In this document: piece by piece, positions 31,632 to 41,023 of the stretch
Numbering within the stretch: the stretch's first letter is position 1
How the letters are laid out: each line of letters begins with the position of its first letter
From: Prochlorococcus sp. AG-436-J02
Lineage (GTDB): Bacteria; Cyanobacteriota; Cyanobacteriia; PCC-6307; Cyanobiaceae
DNA: 61,662 bases
Assembly (NCBI GenBank): GCA_003212625.1
Contig: QCPI01000005.1
Span: 1 to 61,662, forward strand
Direction of reading: 5' to 3'
The notes under the pieces: model-generated
The model's database searches: none
The model's input: the letters and a program-made list of their open reading frames with translations, nothing else
Told to the model about the DNA's origin: nothing
Program-made: the position numbers and the translations under genes

Positions 31632-32230
31632 GTATCTTTAAAGATCTTTTTGGCTAGAATATTTAAAGAAATGTTGTTGGTTATCAATTCTTTATGTGTC
31701 AATACAGGTAGATGATAAGAATCTCCTATTGGAAGTTTTGCTTGCCAACCTGGAAATGACATTAAGTCCCATTTTGTAAAAAAACTAATGCATTCAATCC
31801 TTGCAAGGGAATTCAAGTCATTATTTAATTGAGATATTAAACTACTTCCTCTTTTCATCTCTGCAATCCCTGACAAAAAAGATGAAGGTATCGCCTGAGC
31901 AGTGTAGGTACCAAGATGAGGTGTACCAATACTAAAAAAACGTTTTGTCCTTAAAAAGCCATTATGGTTTTGCAACCAAATTCTACTAACTAATCCACCC
32001 ATTGAGAATCCAACGATATCTATCTCGATGTCAGAACCAACTAATTCTTGAATCTTTGAATCAAGATCTTTAGCTAATTTCCGGAGGGATGTCTTACCAA
32101 AATCATGGGGCAAATGTGGTCTATAAAATAGATAATCATCTTCTTTTATTTTTGCTATTAATTTTGTAAATAATTTAGGATTGTTCCACAAACCATGAAC
32201 AAAAATAATGGGTCTTTTGCTTGAATTCAA
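31628..32230 (-). CDS. Lipase-like alpha/beta hydrolase
   Basis: 200 aa with an HG oxyanion motif (IIFVHGLWNNP) and a nucleophile elbow GFSMGGL with the serine at residue 76. The C-terminal histidine may be H184-equivalent in SYHLPVLTHKEL. This resembles triacylglycerol-lipase or palmitoyl-esterase-like proteins; the substrate is unknown. No signal peptide is seen. Its start overlaps the folB stop by 4 bases, forming a proA-folB-hydrolase run with tight coupling. Confidence 0.85.
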   Translation of the reverse strand: MNSSKRPIIFVHGLWNNPKLFTKLIAKIKEDDYLFYRPHLPHDFGKTSLRKLAKDLDSKIQELVGSDIEIDIVGFSMGGLVSRIWLQNHNGFLRTKRFFSIGTPHLGTYTAQAIPSSFLSGIAEMKRGSSLISQLNNDLNSLARIECISFFTKWDLMSFPGWQAKLPIGDSYHLPVLTHKELITNNISLNILAKKIFKDT

Positions 32231-32616
32231 TTAACTAAGAATGAGAAATTTCTTTTCTTTTCAATTAAAACACTTCCTGTAAATCCATCTATTGGTGGAG
32301 AACATTTCTTTAGCATAATATTTATTGGAACTTTCCCATATAAAGATTCAAGCACGTTCAAAATTTGATCACTAAAATATTCTATTGTTAAGCATTGAAT
32401 TTCAAATGAAAGTTTTTGAACAGCTTTAATCGCTTCACTATAATCTATAGATTTATCTAATTGATCATGTTTTGATGACTCATCCAAATCCAACCAGAAG
32501 CTAATATCAAGAACAAAACTTTGACCATTAATGCGTTCAGTTTCTAAAACACCTACATGAGCCCAAAGATTTATATCTTTTATATGAATTGCACTTGAAT
32601 TAGGAAATTGATTCAT
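32227..32616 (-). CDS. folB: Dihydroneopterin aldolase
   Basis: 129 aa; makes the hydroxymethyl-dihydropterin precursor of folate. Begins with the typical [19 protein letters not shown] (glutamate and histidine of the active site region) and contains [14 protein letters not shown] and [11 protein letters not shown] (the conserved tyrosine and glutamate area) and a C-terminal VLIEKKR. Overlaps proA and the downstream hydrolase gene by 4 bases each. Confidence 0.9.
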   Translation of the reverse strand: MNQFPNSSAIHIKDINLWAHVGVLETERINGQSFVLDISFWLDLDESSKHDQLDKSIDYSEAIKAVQKLSFEIQCLTIEYFSDQILNVLESLYGKVPINIMLKKCSPPIDGFTGSVLIEKKRNFSFLVN

Positions 32617-33929
32617 AATGGCAAATCCATATGGGAAAAGCTTCTATCTCCAGAGGTGAAATCCTTAACAAGATCGCCATCACCTCTAAGAAAGTAGCGA
32701 TAAGTAACTAAGCCCTCCAAGCCAACAGGACCTCTTGGCGGAAGAGTCTGAGTACTTATCCCAACTTCAGCTCCAAACCCATATCGGAAACCATCTGCAA
32801 AACGAGTAGAGCAATTGTGATAAACGCCTGCACTATCCACTGAACGAAGAAATTTCTCAGCAACTTCTTTGTTATCAGTAACTATTGCTTCAGTATGACG
32901 TGAGCTATATTTACGAATATGTTCAATAGCTTCGTCTAAATTGCTAACAATTTTAATTGAAAGAATTAAATCCAGATATTCTGTAGACCAATCTACATCA
33001 GTAGCTGGATTTTTAACTCCTAAAGATTGAGTCTTAGCATCTCCCTTTAAAGTAACTCCTGCATTAGAAAAAATTGGTAAGCTTTTTTTTAAAAACATAT
33101 CAGCAACATTTTCATGAATTAATAATGTCTCAATTGCATTACAAGCAGCAGGATACTGAGTCTTACTATCTAAAGCTATACTTATAGCTTTATCAATATC
33201 TACAGAAGCATCTACATATAAATGACAAATTCCATCAGCATGACCCAACACAGGGATACGTGTATTGTCTTGTATAAATTGAACTAATTCATTACTTCCT
33301 CTTGGTATTATCAAGTTTACAAATCGATCTAAACGTAGTAAACCTAGACTTTCTTGACGTGTTGTAAGCAAAGACAATGCTCCTGAGCCTACATTTGATT
33401 TGCTTAACCCTATATTAAGAGAATCCATTATCGCCTGATTCGTGGTTCTTGCCTCACTACCTCCTTTCAATAAAGCTCCGTTACCAGAACGCACCGCAAG
33501 AGAAGCTATTTGTATTAAAGCATCAGGTCTAGATTCAAAAATCACTCCTAACACACCTAATGGAACTGTCACCCTCTCAAGAATAAGATTTTCCTCTAAT
33601 TTCCTATGAAGTTGTCTATTCCCAATGGGGTCCGCAAGATTTGAAACTTTTAGAACGCCATCAATACATCCTTGTAATTTGCTTTCCGATAACTGAAGTC
33701 TTGAAATAAGTGACTTATTTAAACCTTCTTTTTCTGATCTTTCAAGGTCTAGTAGATTAGCATTAATGATTTTATCAGCATTGTCATTCAAGGCATTTGC
33801 CATTTCACTCAAAACCTCACATCTTTGTTTATTAGTTGCTTGACCAAGCAAAATAGAAGCATTTTTAACTCTCTCTGCTTCTTTTATTAGCTTAAGAGAA
33901 GGATTGGGAACTGATAAATTTGTACTCAT
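32613..33929 (-). CDS. proA: Glutamate-5-semialdehyde dehydrogenase (gamma-glutamyl phosphate reductase)
   Basis: Second enzyme of proline synthesis, 438 aa, aldehyde-dehydrogenase fold. Seen: the [21 protein letters not shown] cofactor block, LKGGSEA, the catalytic cysteine in [12 protein letters not shown], and the closing segment with GVGISTQ-like [19 protein letters not shown]. Full length. First gene of a three-gene run with folB and the alpha/beta hydrolase. The 149 bases before it are AT-rich with no evident site. Confidence 0.96.
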   Translation of the reverse strand: MSTNLSVPNPSLKLIKEAERVKNASILLGQATNKQRCEVLSEMANALNDNADKIINANLLDLERSEKEGLNKSLISRLQLSESKLQGCIDGVLKVSNLADPIGNRQLHRKLEENLILERVTVPLGVLGVIFESRPDALIQIASLAVRSGNGALLKGGSEARTTNQAIMDSLNIGLSKSNVGSGALSLLTTRQESLGLLRLDRFVNLIIPRGSNELVQFIQDNTRIPVLGHADGICHLYVDASVDIDKAISIALDSKTQYPAACNAIETLLIHENVADMFLKKSLPIFSNAGVTLKGDAKTQSLGVKNPATDVDWSTEYLDLILSIKIVSNLDEAIEHIRKYSSRHTEAIVTDNKEVAEKFLRSVDSAGVYHNCSTRFADGFRYGFGAEVGISTQTLPPRGPVGLEGLVTYRYFLRGDGDLVKDFTSGDRSFSHMDLPL

Positions 33930-34078
33930 TAGACTTAGATTAAATTTTAAACAAAGTTGTTTTAATCACTCAAGTTTAAAATATTCCTTTAACACCTAAT
34001 CAAGCAATAAAAAACAATAAAATTCAATCGAGTAACTCAATTTACATATTAATGATTTTTGTTCAACTATTAATTTAT

Positions 34079-37000
34079 CTAATATCTAAAGAAGAGTTGA
34101 AGCTGAGTTTGCCAATTCCAATTCTTATCAAAAGAGCTAAGTAATCCTATATTGGGATTCATCAGAAAAGTAATATTTCCTTTAGGTGGAATATCTTTTC
34201 GGTTAGGAGCAGCTTGAACTGAGAAATTAACCTTCTCGTTAAGGTCAACTCCTATTTCAGTTACCCATGTCTGTTGCCCTGAAAGATTCGTTTCCTCCTG
34301 ATCTGTATTTTGAGAACCACTTTCGCTAGCATCGTCATGCAAATCTGCCGCATTTATAGAAGTAGGGTACAAAGATAGTTGAATCCTATTACTTAAAAAT
34401 CCATTGAGATTGCTTTGCACATACGAAGCAACAGATCTATTCAACAAACTAGTAACAACATCTCCATCCCCTCCACTACTTATGAGATTCGCGAGAGAAT
34501 TACCACCAATGAGTCCTATTAACTCATTTTTCCCCAAAGAAGGATTACTTCTTAATTGAAAGTTTTCACTAATCCGGTCTGCAGGTCCAGAGGCTGTTAC
34601 TTCAACATTTACAAAACGAGATCCTCCTATACCAAATGATGCCATCCCATTAGAGTCAAAATTACTTACGTCTCTAACATTATCTGAAACGCGACTTTTC
34701 AACGTCACGTCAACGAATGGAACCAACCCCATAGAAGGAACAAATACAGCTACATTTGGTTCGCTTTGATCCAGATAAAAAGTAGTCGTAAAGAGATTAA
34801 CATAGCCATCAACAAGCTTAACAACGCCACTAACATCAAGGCTCTCATCAAAAGAACCATTCAAGAACAGAGCTCCATTCGTTTCAAAGCTGGCCAAAGG
34901 TTGAGAGACTAATTGCAATGAAGGACCTAGGATAAGCTTTAAATTATCAAAGCTTATAGATTCAAAGCCATTAGGGACACCACCACTTACTATCCGACTT
35001 GCTGGGGCATTTTTATCTTGAATAAATAAAACCAAGGCTTCTCTCTGGTTCCAGTCTTGTTCAGGAAATCTAAGAATTTCTTTTATTTTAGGATCTTGAT
35101 TGCGACCTAACGCCTTAGATGTAGGCTTATCTGAATTATTAGCTCTTTTAGCAAAAATAGAGCCTTCTGAAATCAATACCTCACCTCCCAATTTAGGCTT
35201 CAAAATAGATCCCTTAACAATAATCTTGGATGAAACGTTGACATCAGTAAATGCAGTTTTGATATTTGTTTCTTCTATTGAAAGAGTCAATGGCTCACTT
35301 TCTATCATTTGAGATTCAAGCAACGAAATTCCACCTTTGCTACTAATGACACCATTTCGTCCAATATTTGCTTGAAATTGTTGGACTTCAACTCTATTAA
35401 AATCAAAAACTATTGTGCTGTTCAAATTATTAACTTCTTTATTTTGAAAAAGGAGATCACCATTTTTAAAAACAATAAATCCATTCGCGACTGGTGTTGC
35501 AGGCGTACCTCTAATAATCAAACTCAAATCAGCCGTTCCTGAAGTCCAAGAAACACTTCCTTTTGTTAGCCCTGTTAAAAACGCCAACCCATCTCCATGA
35601 CTTTCAACTTTTAGATCAATAGGTAAAGAATTAGATAATGGATAAACTCCACTTAATTCAATAGGGCTTTTCGAATAATTATCCCTTAGAGAGATGTCCA
35701 ATCCAAGTAAATTATCTTTAAATACAATACTTCCATTATCTAAAGTAATATTTCTATCATAAATCTTAGTATCCTCAATAACAAGATCTGCATTAACACT
35801 TGGAACTCCATTAATGAAACTATATTTACCCTTTAAACCAAAATACCCATCAATTGCTGAAGGTATTGGTGCAAGCAAAGATAATAATGAAAAATTAAAA
35901 TTAAGGAATGAGAAGTTACCATAACCTGATCCTAAATTACCATTAAAATTTAGATTAAAAGGCTTTATTTCTTTATTAGTTATCAACTCCAATTTGTTAG
36001 TCCAAACCTTTCCGAATGCATTTGCCTCTAACTTTAAATTTGATAAATCTGGACCACTTAATGTAATATCGGCGTTAACATTCCCATTAAGTTCATAAGG
36101 GTTAATAAAACTCTGACTATTTTTTTCAGCAATCTCCTCTCTATATTTTTCCTGAGATTTAGTTAAAGCATTTAACTGACTATCTAATGAACTATTAGGA
36201 AAACCAATTATAAGTTTATCTAAGTCTTCAGCTTTCCCAATTGCCTCAGAATACTTTAATCCCAATTTAGGTATCTCTAAGGCTGTCTCAGCAATCCAGC
36301 TAGAGCTTACATTCTCTAACTTAGCTTTTAAAGAAAATTCAGATTTTTTAATCATATCAAATTTAATCTTTCCATTTTCAGAAGGTATTAATTCACCTTT
36401 TAAATTAGTTTCCGAATTATTAACTTGACCTTTAATACTTGCCTGCTTTATTTTAAGACCTAATAATCTAAAATAATCTAAATTCAACTCACCATCAATC
36501 AATAATGGATCCAGGGAGAAGATTCCTTTACCAGAGATTTCCCCAAAGATTTTCTTAAAACTTTTTTCCGGAGGGAAAGCAACCTCTACACGATCTAATC
36601 TAAACTTATTAGCTTTCCATTCATAAAAACTTGATTTAGGATTTAAAGTTATCTGACCACCAAATCTATTAAGAATTAAATCATTTAAATTGCCATCCTT
36701 TTTAAGATTAAGTTGAAGATTTCCTGGAATAGAAGCACCTTCTGAATCCATTTTCAAGGCACCCCATATATTTTCATCGGGAACTCGAGTAAAAGTCCCT
36801 GTCCATTTTTCTCTTAAACGAATGCCATTAGCTTGTGGGTTCTCAAAAGCGAAGTCAATCCTAGAGTTAAGCGAAGATAAAGGGCCTTCAAAATAACCTT
36901 TTGTATTTAAATTGCCAGATAATGAAGAATTTAATATTGGGTTTAAAGCACCTAAAGGAAAAGATTCTAGATTGAAATTAGCCTCTAGGTTTCCAGTAAC

Positions 37001-38038
37001 AAACCGTTTTTCAATTATTGAAACTGGCAACTTAAGTTGTAAAGCTAAAGGTTTATGGTCAAAATCTTTTATTTTAATATAAGCAGAAGAATTTATATAA
37101 TTTTTATTTATTCTATTAAGTTTTACTTGAACTGAGTTGGATAGATAAAACTGACCATAATTCCAATTCGAATCCATTACATCAAAATTGTTATTATCAC
37201 ATTTAATTTTTGACTTTTCAGTAGACAAAGTATCTCTTAAAATCCCTCCTCTTAGAATCAAATCCTTTACAATTAAATTACCTTTACAACTTATATAACC
37301 TTTTTCTATTGCTAATTTGAGATCTCCATTAATATCTCCTTTCGTAATAATATTAGAATCATCACCTAAAATCTCTTGTAAAATGCCAAGTTTAAGTTTA
37401 TTAATTCTTGCTTTAGTTTTAAATTCAAATCCATCCCAGTATCCCTTTCCAGAAAGATATAGACTTCCTTCTTTTTTGGAGTCTAAATTAATTCCACCAT
37501 AAATCTTTTTCTTAGCAAGATTCAGACCAAGATGCCCCTTAGCTAGTAATGTTATTTTTTTAGGATTAAATACAATTTTAGTTGGTTCTTTTAGATTAAA
37601 TCGTAACTGTAGATTAATTGGTTCAGAATTCTCAGATTTAGGAAGAACCCAAAAAGAACCCGTATCATTTTTGTTTAGTATAATTTTCGTCCCTTTTGGA
37701 TTAAATATTGCTACTGGTTGCCAATTAACTAAACTTGCTAAAGGAGCAAATTTAACTCTTAGCCTTGAGATATCAACTGATGAAGAATCTTTTAAAACTG
37801 GGAGCAACTTCGTTGGTCCCAGTTCAATACCCCATGGGATAAGCCCCTTATATGAACCAATTTCCAAAGGATGGCCTAAAGAATCAGATAATGTCTTTTC
37901 AATTTGAGGAGAAAAGCGACTTATAGTCTTTCCTACTAAGAGATCCGCGGCACTCCAAATCAAAACGCCACCCAATGCCACTAAGGTGCCAGTTAGCCCC
38001 CAACCCTTTAATCTTTTAAAGACCTTCTCATCTCCCAT
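34079..38038 (-). CDS. TamB/AsmA-like envelope protein (DUF490)
   Basis: Very large protein (1319 aa) with one N-terminal membrane anchor (about residues 10-32), a long body of repeated beta-strand segments, and a C-terminal DUF490 domain (about 900-1319) ending in aromatic residues (LFFRY). TamB-like proteins bridge the inner and outer membranes as lipid-conducting beta-taco rods, and in plastids the relative is TIC236. A role in outer-membrane lipid or protein supply fits. It is divergent from ycf51, with 68 bases between. Confidence 0.88.
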   Translation of the reverse strand: MGDEKVFKRLKGWGLTGTLVALGGVLIWSAADLLVGKTISRFSPQIEKTLSDSLGHPLEIGSYKGLIPWGIELGPTKLLPVLKDSSSVDISRLRVKFAPLASLVNWQPVAIFNPKGTKIILNKNDTGSFWVLPKSENSEPINLQLRFNLKEPTKIVFNPKKITLLAKGHLGLNLAKKKIYGGINLDSKKEGSLYLSGKGYWDGFEFKTKARINKLKLGILQEILGDDSNIITKGDINGDLKLAIEKGYISCKGNLIVKDLILRGGILRDTLSTEKSKIKCDNNNFDVMDSNWNYGQFYLSNSVQVKLNRINKNYINSSAYIKIKDFDHKPLALQLKLPVSIIEKRFVTGNLEANFNLESFPLGALNPILNSSLSGNLNTKGYFEGPLSSLNSRIDFAFENPQANGIRLREKWTGTFTRVPDENIWGALKMDSEGASIPGNLQLNLKKDGNLNDLILNRFGGQITLNPKSSFYEWKANKFRLDRVEVAFPPEKSFKKIFGEISGKGIFSLDPLLIDGELNLDYFRLLGLKIKQASIKGQVNNSETNLKGELIPSENGKIKFDMIKKSEFSLKAKLENVSSSWIAETALEIPKLGLKYSEAIGKAEDLDKLIIGFPNSSLDSQLNALTKSQEKYREEIAEKNSQSFINPYELNGNVNADITLSGPDLSNLKLEANAFGKVWTNKLELITNKEIKPFNLNFNGNLGSGYGNFSFLNFNFSLLSLLAPIPSAIDGYFGLKGKYSFINGVPSVNADLVIEDTKIYDRNITLDNGSIVFKDNLLGLDISLRDNYSKSPIELSGVYPLSNSLPIDLKVESHGDGLAFLTGLTKGSVSWTSGTADLSLIIRGTPATPVANGFIVFKNGDLLFQNKEVNNLNSTIVFDFNRVEVQQFQANIGRNGVISSKGGISLLESQMIESEPLTLSIEETNIKTAFTDVNVSSKIIVKGSILKPKLGGEVLISEGSIFAKRANNSDKPTSKALGRNQDPKIKEILRFPEQDWNQREALVLFIQDKNAPASRIVSGGVPNGFESISFDNLKLILGPSLQLVSQPLASFETNGALFLNGSFDESLDVSGVVKLVDGYVNLFTTTFYLDQSEPNVAVFVPSMGLVPFVDVTLKSRVSDNVRDVSNFDSNGMASFGIGGSRFVNVEVTASGPADRISENFQLRSNPSLGKNELIGLIGGNSLANLISSGGDGDVVTSLLNRSVASYVQSNLNGFLSNRIQLSLYPTSINAADLHDDASESGSQNTDQEETNLSGQQTWVTEIGVDLNEKVNFSVQAAPNRKDIPPKGNITFLMNPNIGLLSSFDKNWNWQTQLQLFFRY

Positions 38039-38106
38039 GAAACATTATTCTTAAACTTGGGGGAGCCAACAAACTATAAAGAATCAATTCAGGAGAAACC
38101 AGCCCT

Positions 38107-38646
38107 ATGTCTATGAGTGAAGTTATCCAGGATGCAACGAAATGGCTAGCCTGGGGAGGTTCTGGTCTTGGTGTCTTAACCATTTTAGCTTATTTATTCG
38201 GCTGGACAATTAAATTTCGACTTACTGGAACAACAATTTTCACTCTCTTATTATCTGGGAGCTGCTGGGCGTTCAATCAAAGTTATACTCCTCCATTGAA
38301 TGTAGAAGGTTATAAATATGCACCTATTGTTTATGACAATGGATTTGATTTAGTTGTTGCACAAGCATCAAATGATTTCCCTGAGGAATCTGTTAGACCA
38401 ACATTGCTACAAATAGCAGGTAATTTAAAAGGTGGTGGTAGGAATGGTGCTCAGGTCAAAGTTAGACTTAGGAAAGTAGAGTCAGCAGGAGATGGAATAA
38501 GTAAACCAATTATTCTTGGTGAAATCATAAATGATTTAAAAGAATCAAAAATAATAGAATTACCAGCTAGAAATTATTCTCTAAATAAAGACTCATCTGA
38601 TAGAGATAATAAAGAGGAAAATTATTCAATAGAAACTTATGACTAA
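38107..38646 (+). CDS. Ycf51 family protein (DUF2518)
   Basis: 179 aa with two N-terminal membrane helices (about residues 15-32 and 38-55), followed by a soluble domain with YAPIVYDNGFDLVVAQ and the block VRPTLLQIAGNLKGGGRNG. This fits Ycf51, a cyanobacteria/plastid family of unknown function. It carries an extra acidic C-terminal tail. Start uncertain: ATG at 38107 or two codons later. Its stop overlaps the following gene by 8 bases. Confidence 0.8.
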   Translation: MSMSEVIQDATKWLAWGGSGLGVLTILAYLFGWTIKFRLTGTTIFTLLLSGSCWAFNQSYTPPLNVEGYKYAPIVYDNGFDLVVAQASNDFPEESVRPTLLQIAGNLKGGGRNGAQVKVRLRKVESAGDGISKPIILGEIINDLKESKIIELPARNYSLNKDSSDRDNKEENYSIETYD

Positions 38647-39037
38647 TCACATATTTTTAAAAAAAATACCTAAAAGCTTTTATCAAGAAGAAAAAATACT
38701 CCTATCTAATAATATAAAAACCTGGAATTCTTTATTATCTATAACGGATGAAGAAATTAATAAGATGATCTATGGAAGTCTAGGAAGTGTTCGCAACATA
38801 AAAAGGCTTAAATGCATAGCATATTTTATATGTACTTTAAATATTGAACTTAATGAAGCAGCCTTGTTAATGCACTCAGGATTGATCTCTAACAAAGCAA
38901 TTTCAAGACTTAGTCCAGAAGAGCTAGTTAAGAAGACAGGACGCTTCGAAAGGATTTTAAAAACTGGACGAATTCCAATAATAGATTTACAAAAAGCTCA
39001 CGTTTTAATAGAAAAAGCTAAAAAAAATATTATTTAA
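38639..39037 (+). CDS. DUF4332-like small helical protein
   Basis: 132 aa, very basic, with no membrane segment. It has helical repeats typical of helix-hairpin-helix-containing DUF4332 proteins, notably LSITDEEINKMIYGSLGSVRNIKRLKCIAYF and LISNKAISRLSPEELVKKTGRFERIL. Function unknown; HhH folds often bind nucleic acid or other proteins. Overlaps the ycf51 end by 8 bases, so these two are probably made together. Confidence 0.7.
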   Translation: MTNHIFLKKIPKSFYQEEKILLSNNIKTWNSLLSITDEEINKMIYGSLGSVRNIKRLKCIAYFICTLNIELNEAALLMHSGLISNKAISRLSPEELVKKTGRFERILKTGRIPIIDLQKAHVLIEKAKKNII

Positions 39038-39111
39038 TGTACCAAAGAACTACTAGATATGAGAATAATGAATAATAATGATTAAAGAAAGGATAGGTAA
39101 CTAAGAGAACC

Positions 39112-39381
39112 ATGAATGGTTTACTAATTGCACTGATTTTTACATCCTTTACCTTTAATCAAGAAGCAATCGCTCAATCAAGACTTCTTGAGGATGTAAA
39201 GAGAAATCCTGATGAAGCAAAATCAATTTGTCAAAATTTCAGGGAACTTAATAAAAATAATATTTCTGCTGGTTCACCCAAATCTATACAAGAAATCTCA
39301 AATCAAAAAAATATAAGCCAAGTTGATGCGGAGATCCTTTCCATGTACGTAAGAGGACTTTATTGCCCTGAAACTTTTTAA
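39112..39381 (+). CDS. Small exported protein of unknown function
   Basis: 89 aa with a clear signal peptide (residues 1 to about 20, MNGLLIALIFTSFTFNQEAIA then QS), so the mature chain is near 68 residues and lies in the periplasm or lumen. It holds two cysteines (SICQNFRELN and GLYCPETF) that could form a disulfide. I do not recognise the family. A good ribosome binding site is absent. It starts 74 bases after the DUF4332-like gene and ends 8 bases before the CocE-like gene. Confidence 0.7.
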   Translation: MNGLLIALIFTSFTFNQEAIAQSRLLEDVKRNPDEAKSICQNFRELNKNNISAGSPKSIQEISNQKNISQVDAEILSMYVRGLYCPETF

Positions 39382-39389
39382 ACCATCAG

Positions 39390-40967
39390 ATGAATTCTAT
39401 AAGTTACAGGGACGAAGACTTAAAACTTAGAGACGGAACATTACTTAAATCTCGCATCTGGTTGCCTAAAGGCAATGGGCCATGGCCTGTTCTATTGATG
39501 CGCCAGCCCTATAGAAGAGAAATTGCTTCAACAGTTACATATGCTCACCCCTCCTGGTGGGCAAGTCATGACTATCTAGTTGTAATTCAAGATGTACGGG
39601 GCCAAGGAGACTCTGATGGTCAATTTTCAGGTTTTAGCCAAGAAGCTTCTGATACCAGTCAAGCGCATGAATGGGCACGATCGTTACCTGAATGCAATGG
39701 CTTGTTGGGCACATATGGCTTTTCATATCAAGGCCTAACTCAACTCATAGCGGATGAAGGGACTCCTCCACCTGATTGCATGATTCCTGCAATGACGGGC
39801 CTTTCAGAAAAGGAGCACTGGAGTTGTGAAGGAGAAGCTTTTTGGTGGCACTTGGGAATTGGTTGGGGTCTACAATTAGCAGCCCAAAAAGCACAAAGAG
39901 AAAATGATTCGAATGCGTGGCATGAAATACGTGAAAGTCTTGAATCGAAAAAATATTTATTGAACGGTCATAAATTACTTAAAAAAAATGATCCAGAAGG
40001 AATGGCACATAAATGGCTAAACCTTTCTCGTAGCAAAACTATTCATTGGAATAGTTATAAACCATTGGATAGCTGGTTAAAAAAACCATTGCTTTTAATT
40101 GGGGGATGGTGGGATCCTCATTTAAGGGGGATCTTAGATATTTTTGCTAAAGCTAAAAATGCTGGTGGTGATCCTAAATTACTAATTGGCCCAGCTACAC
40201 ATCTTCAATGGTGGGAAGGGGTACAAAGCGCCCAATTGAATTTTTTTGATACTCATTTAAAAGAAAAAGATGGGCAACATATTTTTTCCCAATTAAAGCT
40301 TTGGAATCTAACTACTAAAAATTGGGAAATTTCAGATCCAAAAGCCACTCCTGAATGGAATCTTTACAGCCAAGGTTTAGCTTCTATAAGTCATCTAGAA
40401 GGTTCTCTATTGACTAATTCTGATTTCAAAGGCAATGGTGAAGTAAATCTAGTGCATGACCCATGGAGACCTGTACCCGCTATTGGTGGACATCTAAGTG
40501 ATACTCCAGGCGAAGCAAACAGATTCAGCCTAGATATTCGCCCTGATGTCGCCGTATTTACTTCACCTCCTATGTCAAAAGATCTGAGGCTAGAAGGTAT
40601 CCCAATTCTTTTTTTAGAAACCAAATGTGATAGAGAAAGTTTTGATCTATTCGTTGCGTTATCAATCATTCCTGGAAAAACCGAAAATATTGCTAATCAA
40701 CTTTCAACAGGTGTTCTCAGAATTACCAATGATGAATTACATAGAAAGCGCTATAGAAAAATAAAACTTCAACCAATGCTTGCCACATTAAACTCAAATG
40801 ATCGTTTACGAATTTCAATATCAGGTTCTGGATGGCCAGCAATTGGAATCAATCCAGGACAGAGCAAATATTTATGTGAAGGGTCAACCCCCCACTGCCT
40901 AGTGACTACAATTTCACTCTTACTTTCAAATTCAAAACTTAAATTTGAATCACTTATTTCTTCTTAG
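39390..40967 (+). CDS. CocE/NonD family hydrolase (X-Pro dipeptidyl-peptidase-like)
   Basis: 525 aa serine hydrolase of the CocE/X-Pro dipeptidyl-peptidase group. The N-terminal alpha/beta fold begins with the LKLRDGTLLKSRIWLP strand, has QDVRGQGDSDGQF and carries the nucleophile serine at residue 112 in TYGFSYQGL. The C-terminal X-Pro DAP jelly-roll domain follows about residue 330 (SHLEGSLLTNSDF onwards). The likely acid is in GGWWDPHLRG and histidine in PATHLQWWEG. Substrate unknown (ester or amide). Probably cytoplasmic. Confidence 0.9.
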   Translation: MNSISYRDEDLKLRDGTLLKSRIWLPKGNGPWPVLLMRQPYRREIASTVTYAHPSWWASHDYLVVIQDVRGQGDSDGQFSGFSQEASDTSQAHEWARSLPECNGLLGTYGFSYQGLTQLIADEGTPPPDCMIPAMTGLSEKEHWSCEGEAFWWHLGIGWGLQLAAQKAQRENDSNAWHEIRESLESKKYLLNGHKLLKKNDPEGMAHKWLNLSRSKTIHWNSYKPLDSWLKKPLLLIGGWWDPHLRGILDIFAKAKNAGGDPKLLIGPATHLQWWEGVQSAQLNFFDTHLKEKDGQHIFSQLKLWNLTTKNWEISDPKATPEWNLYSQGLASISHLEGSLLTNSDFKGNGEVNLVHDPWRPVPAIGGHLSDTPGEANRFSLDIRPDVAVFTSPPMSKDLRLEGIPILFLETKCDRESFDLFVALSIIPGKTENIANQLSTGVLRITNDELHRKRYRKIKLQPMLATLNSNDRLRISISGSGWPAIGINPGQSKYLCEGSTPHCLVTTISLLLSNSKLKFESLISS

Positions 40968-41023
40968 GGGTTCAATATTTACTAACATAGGATTAAGCTA
41001 ATTAGCTATTTATGCCATAAGTC

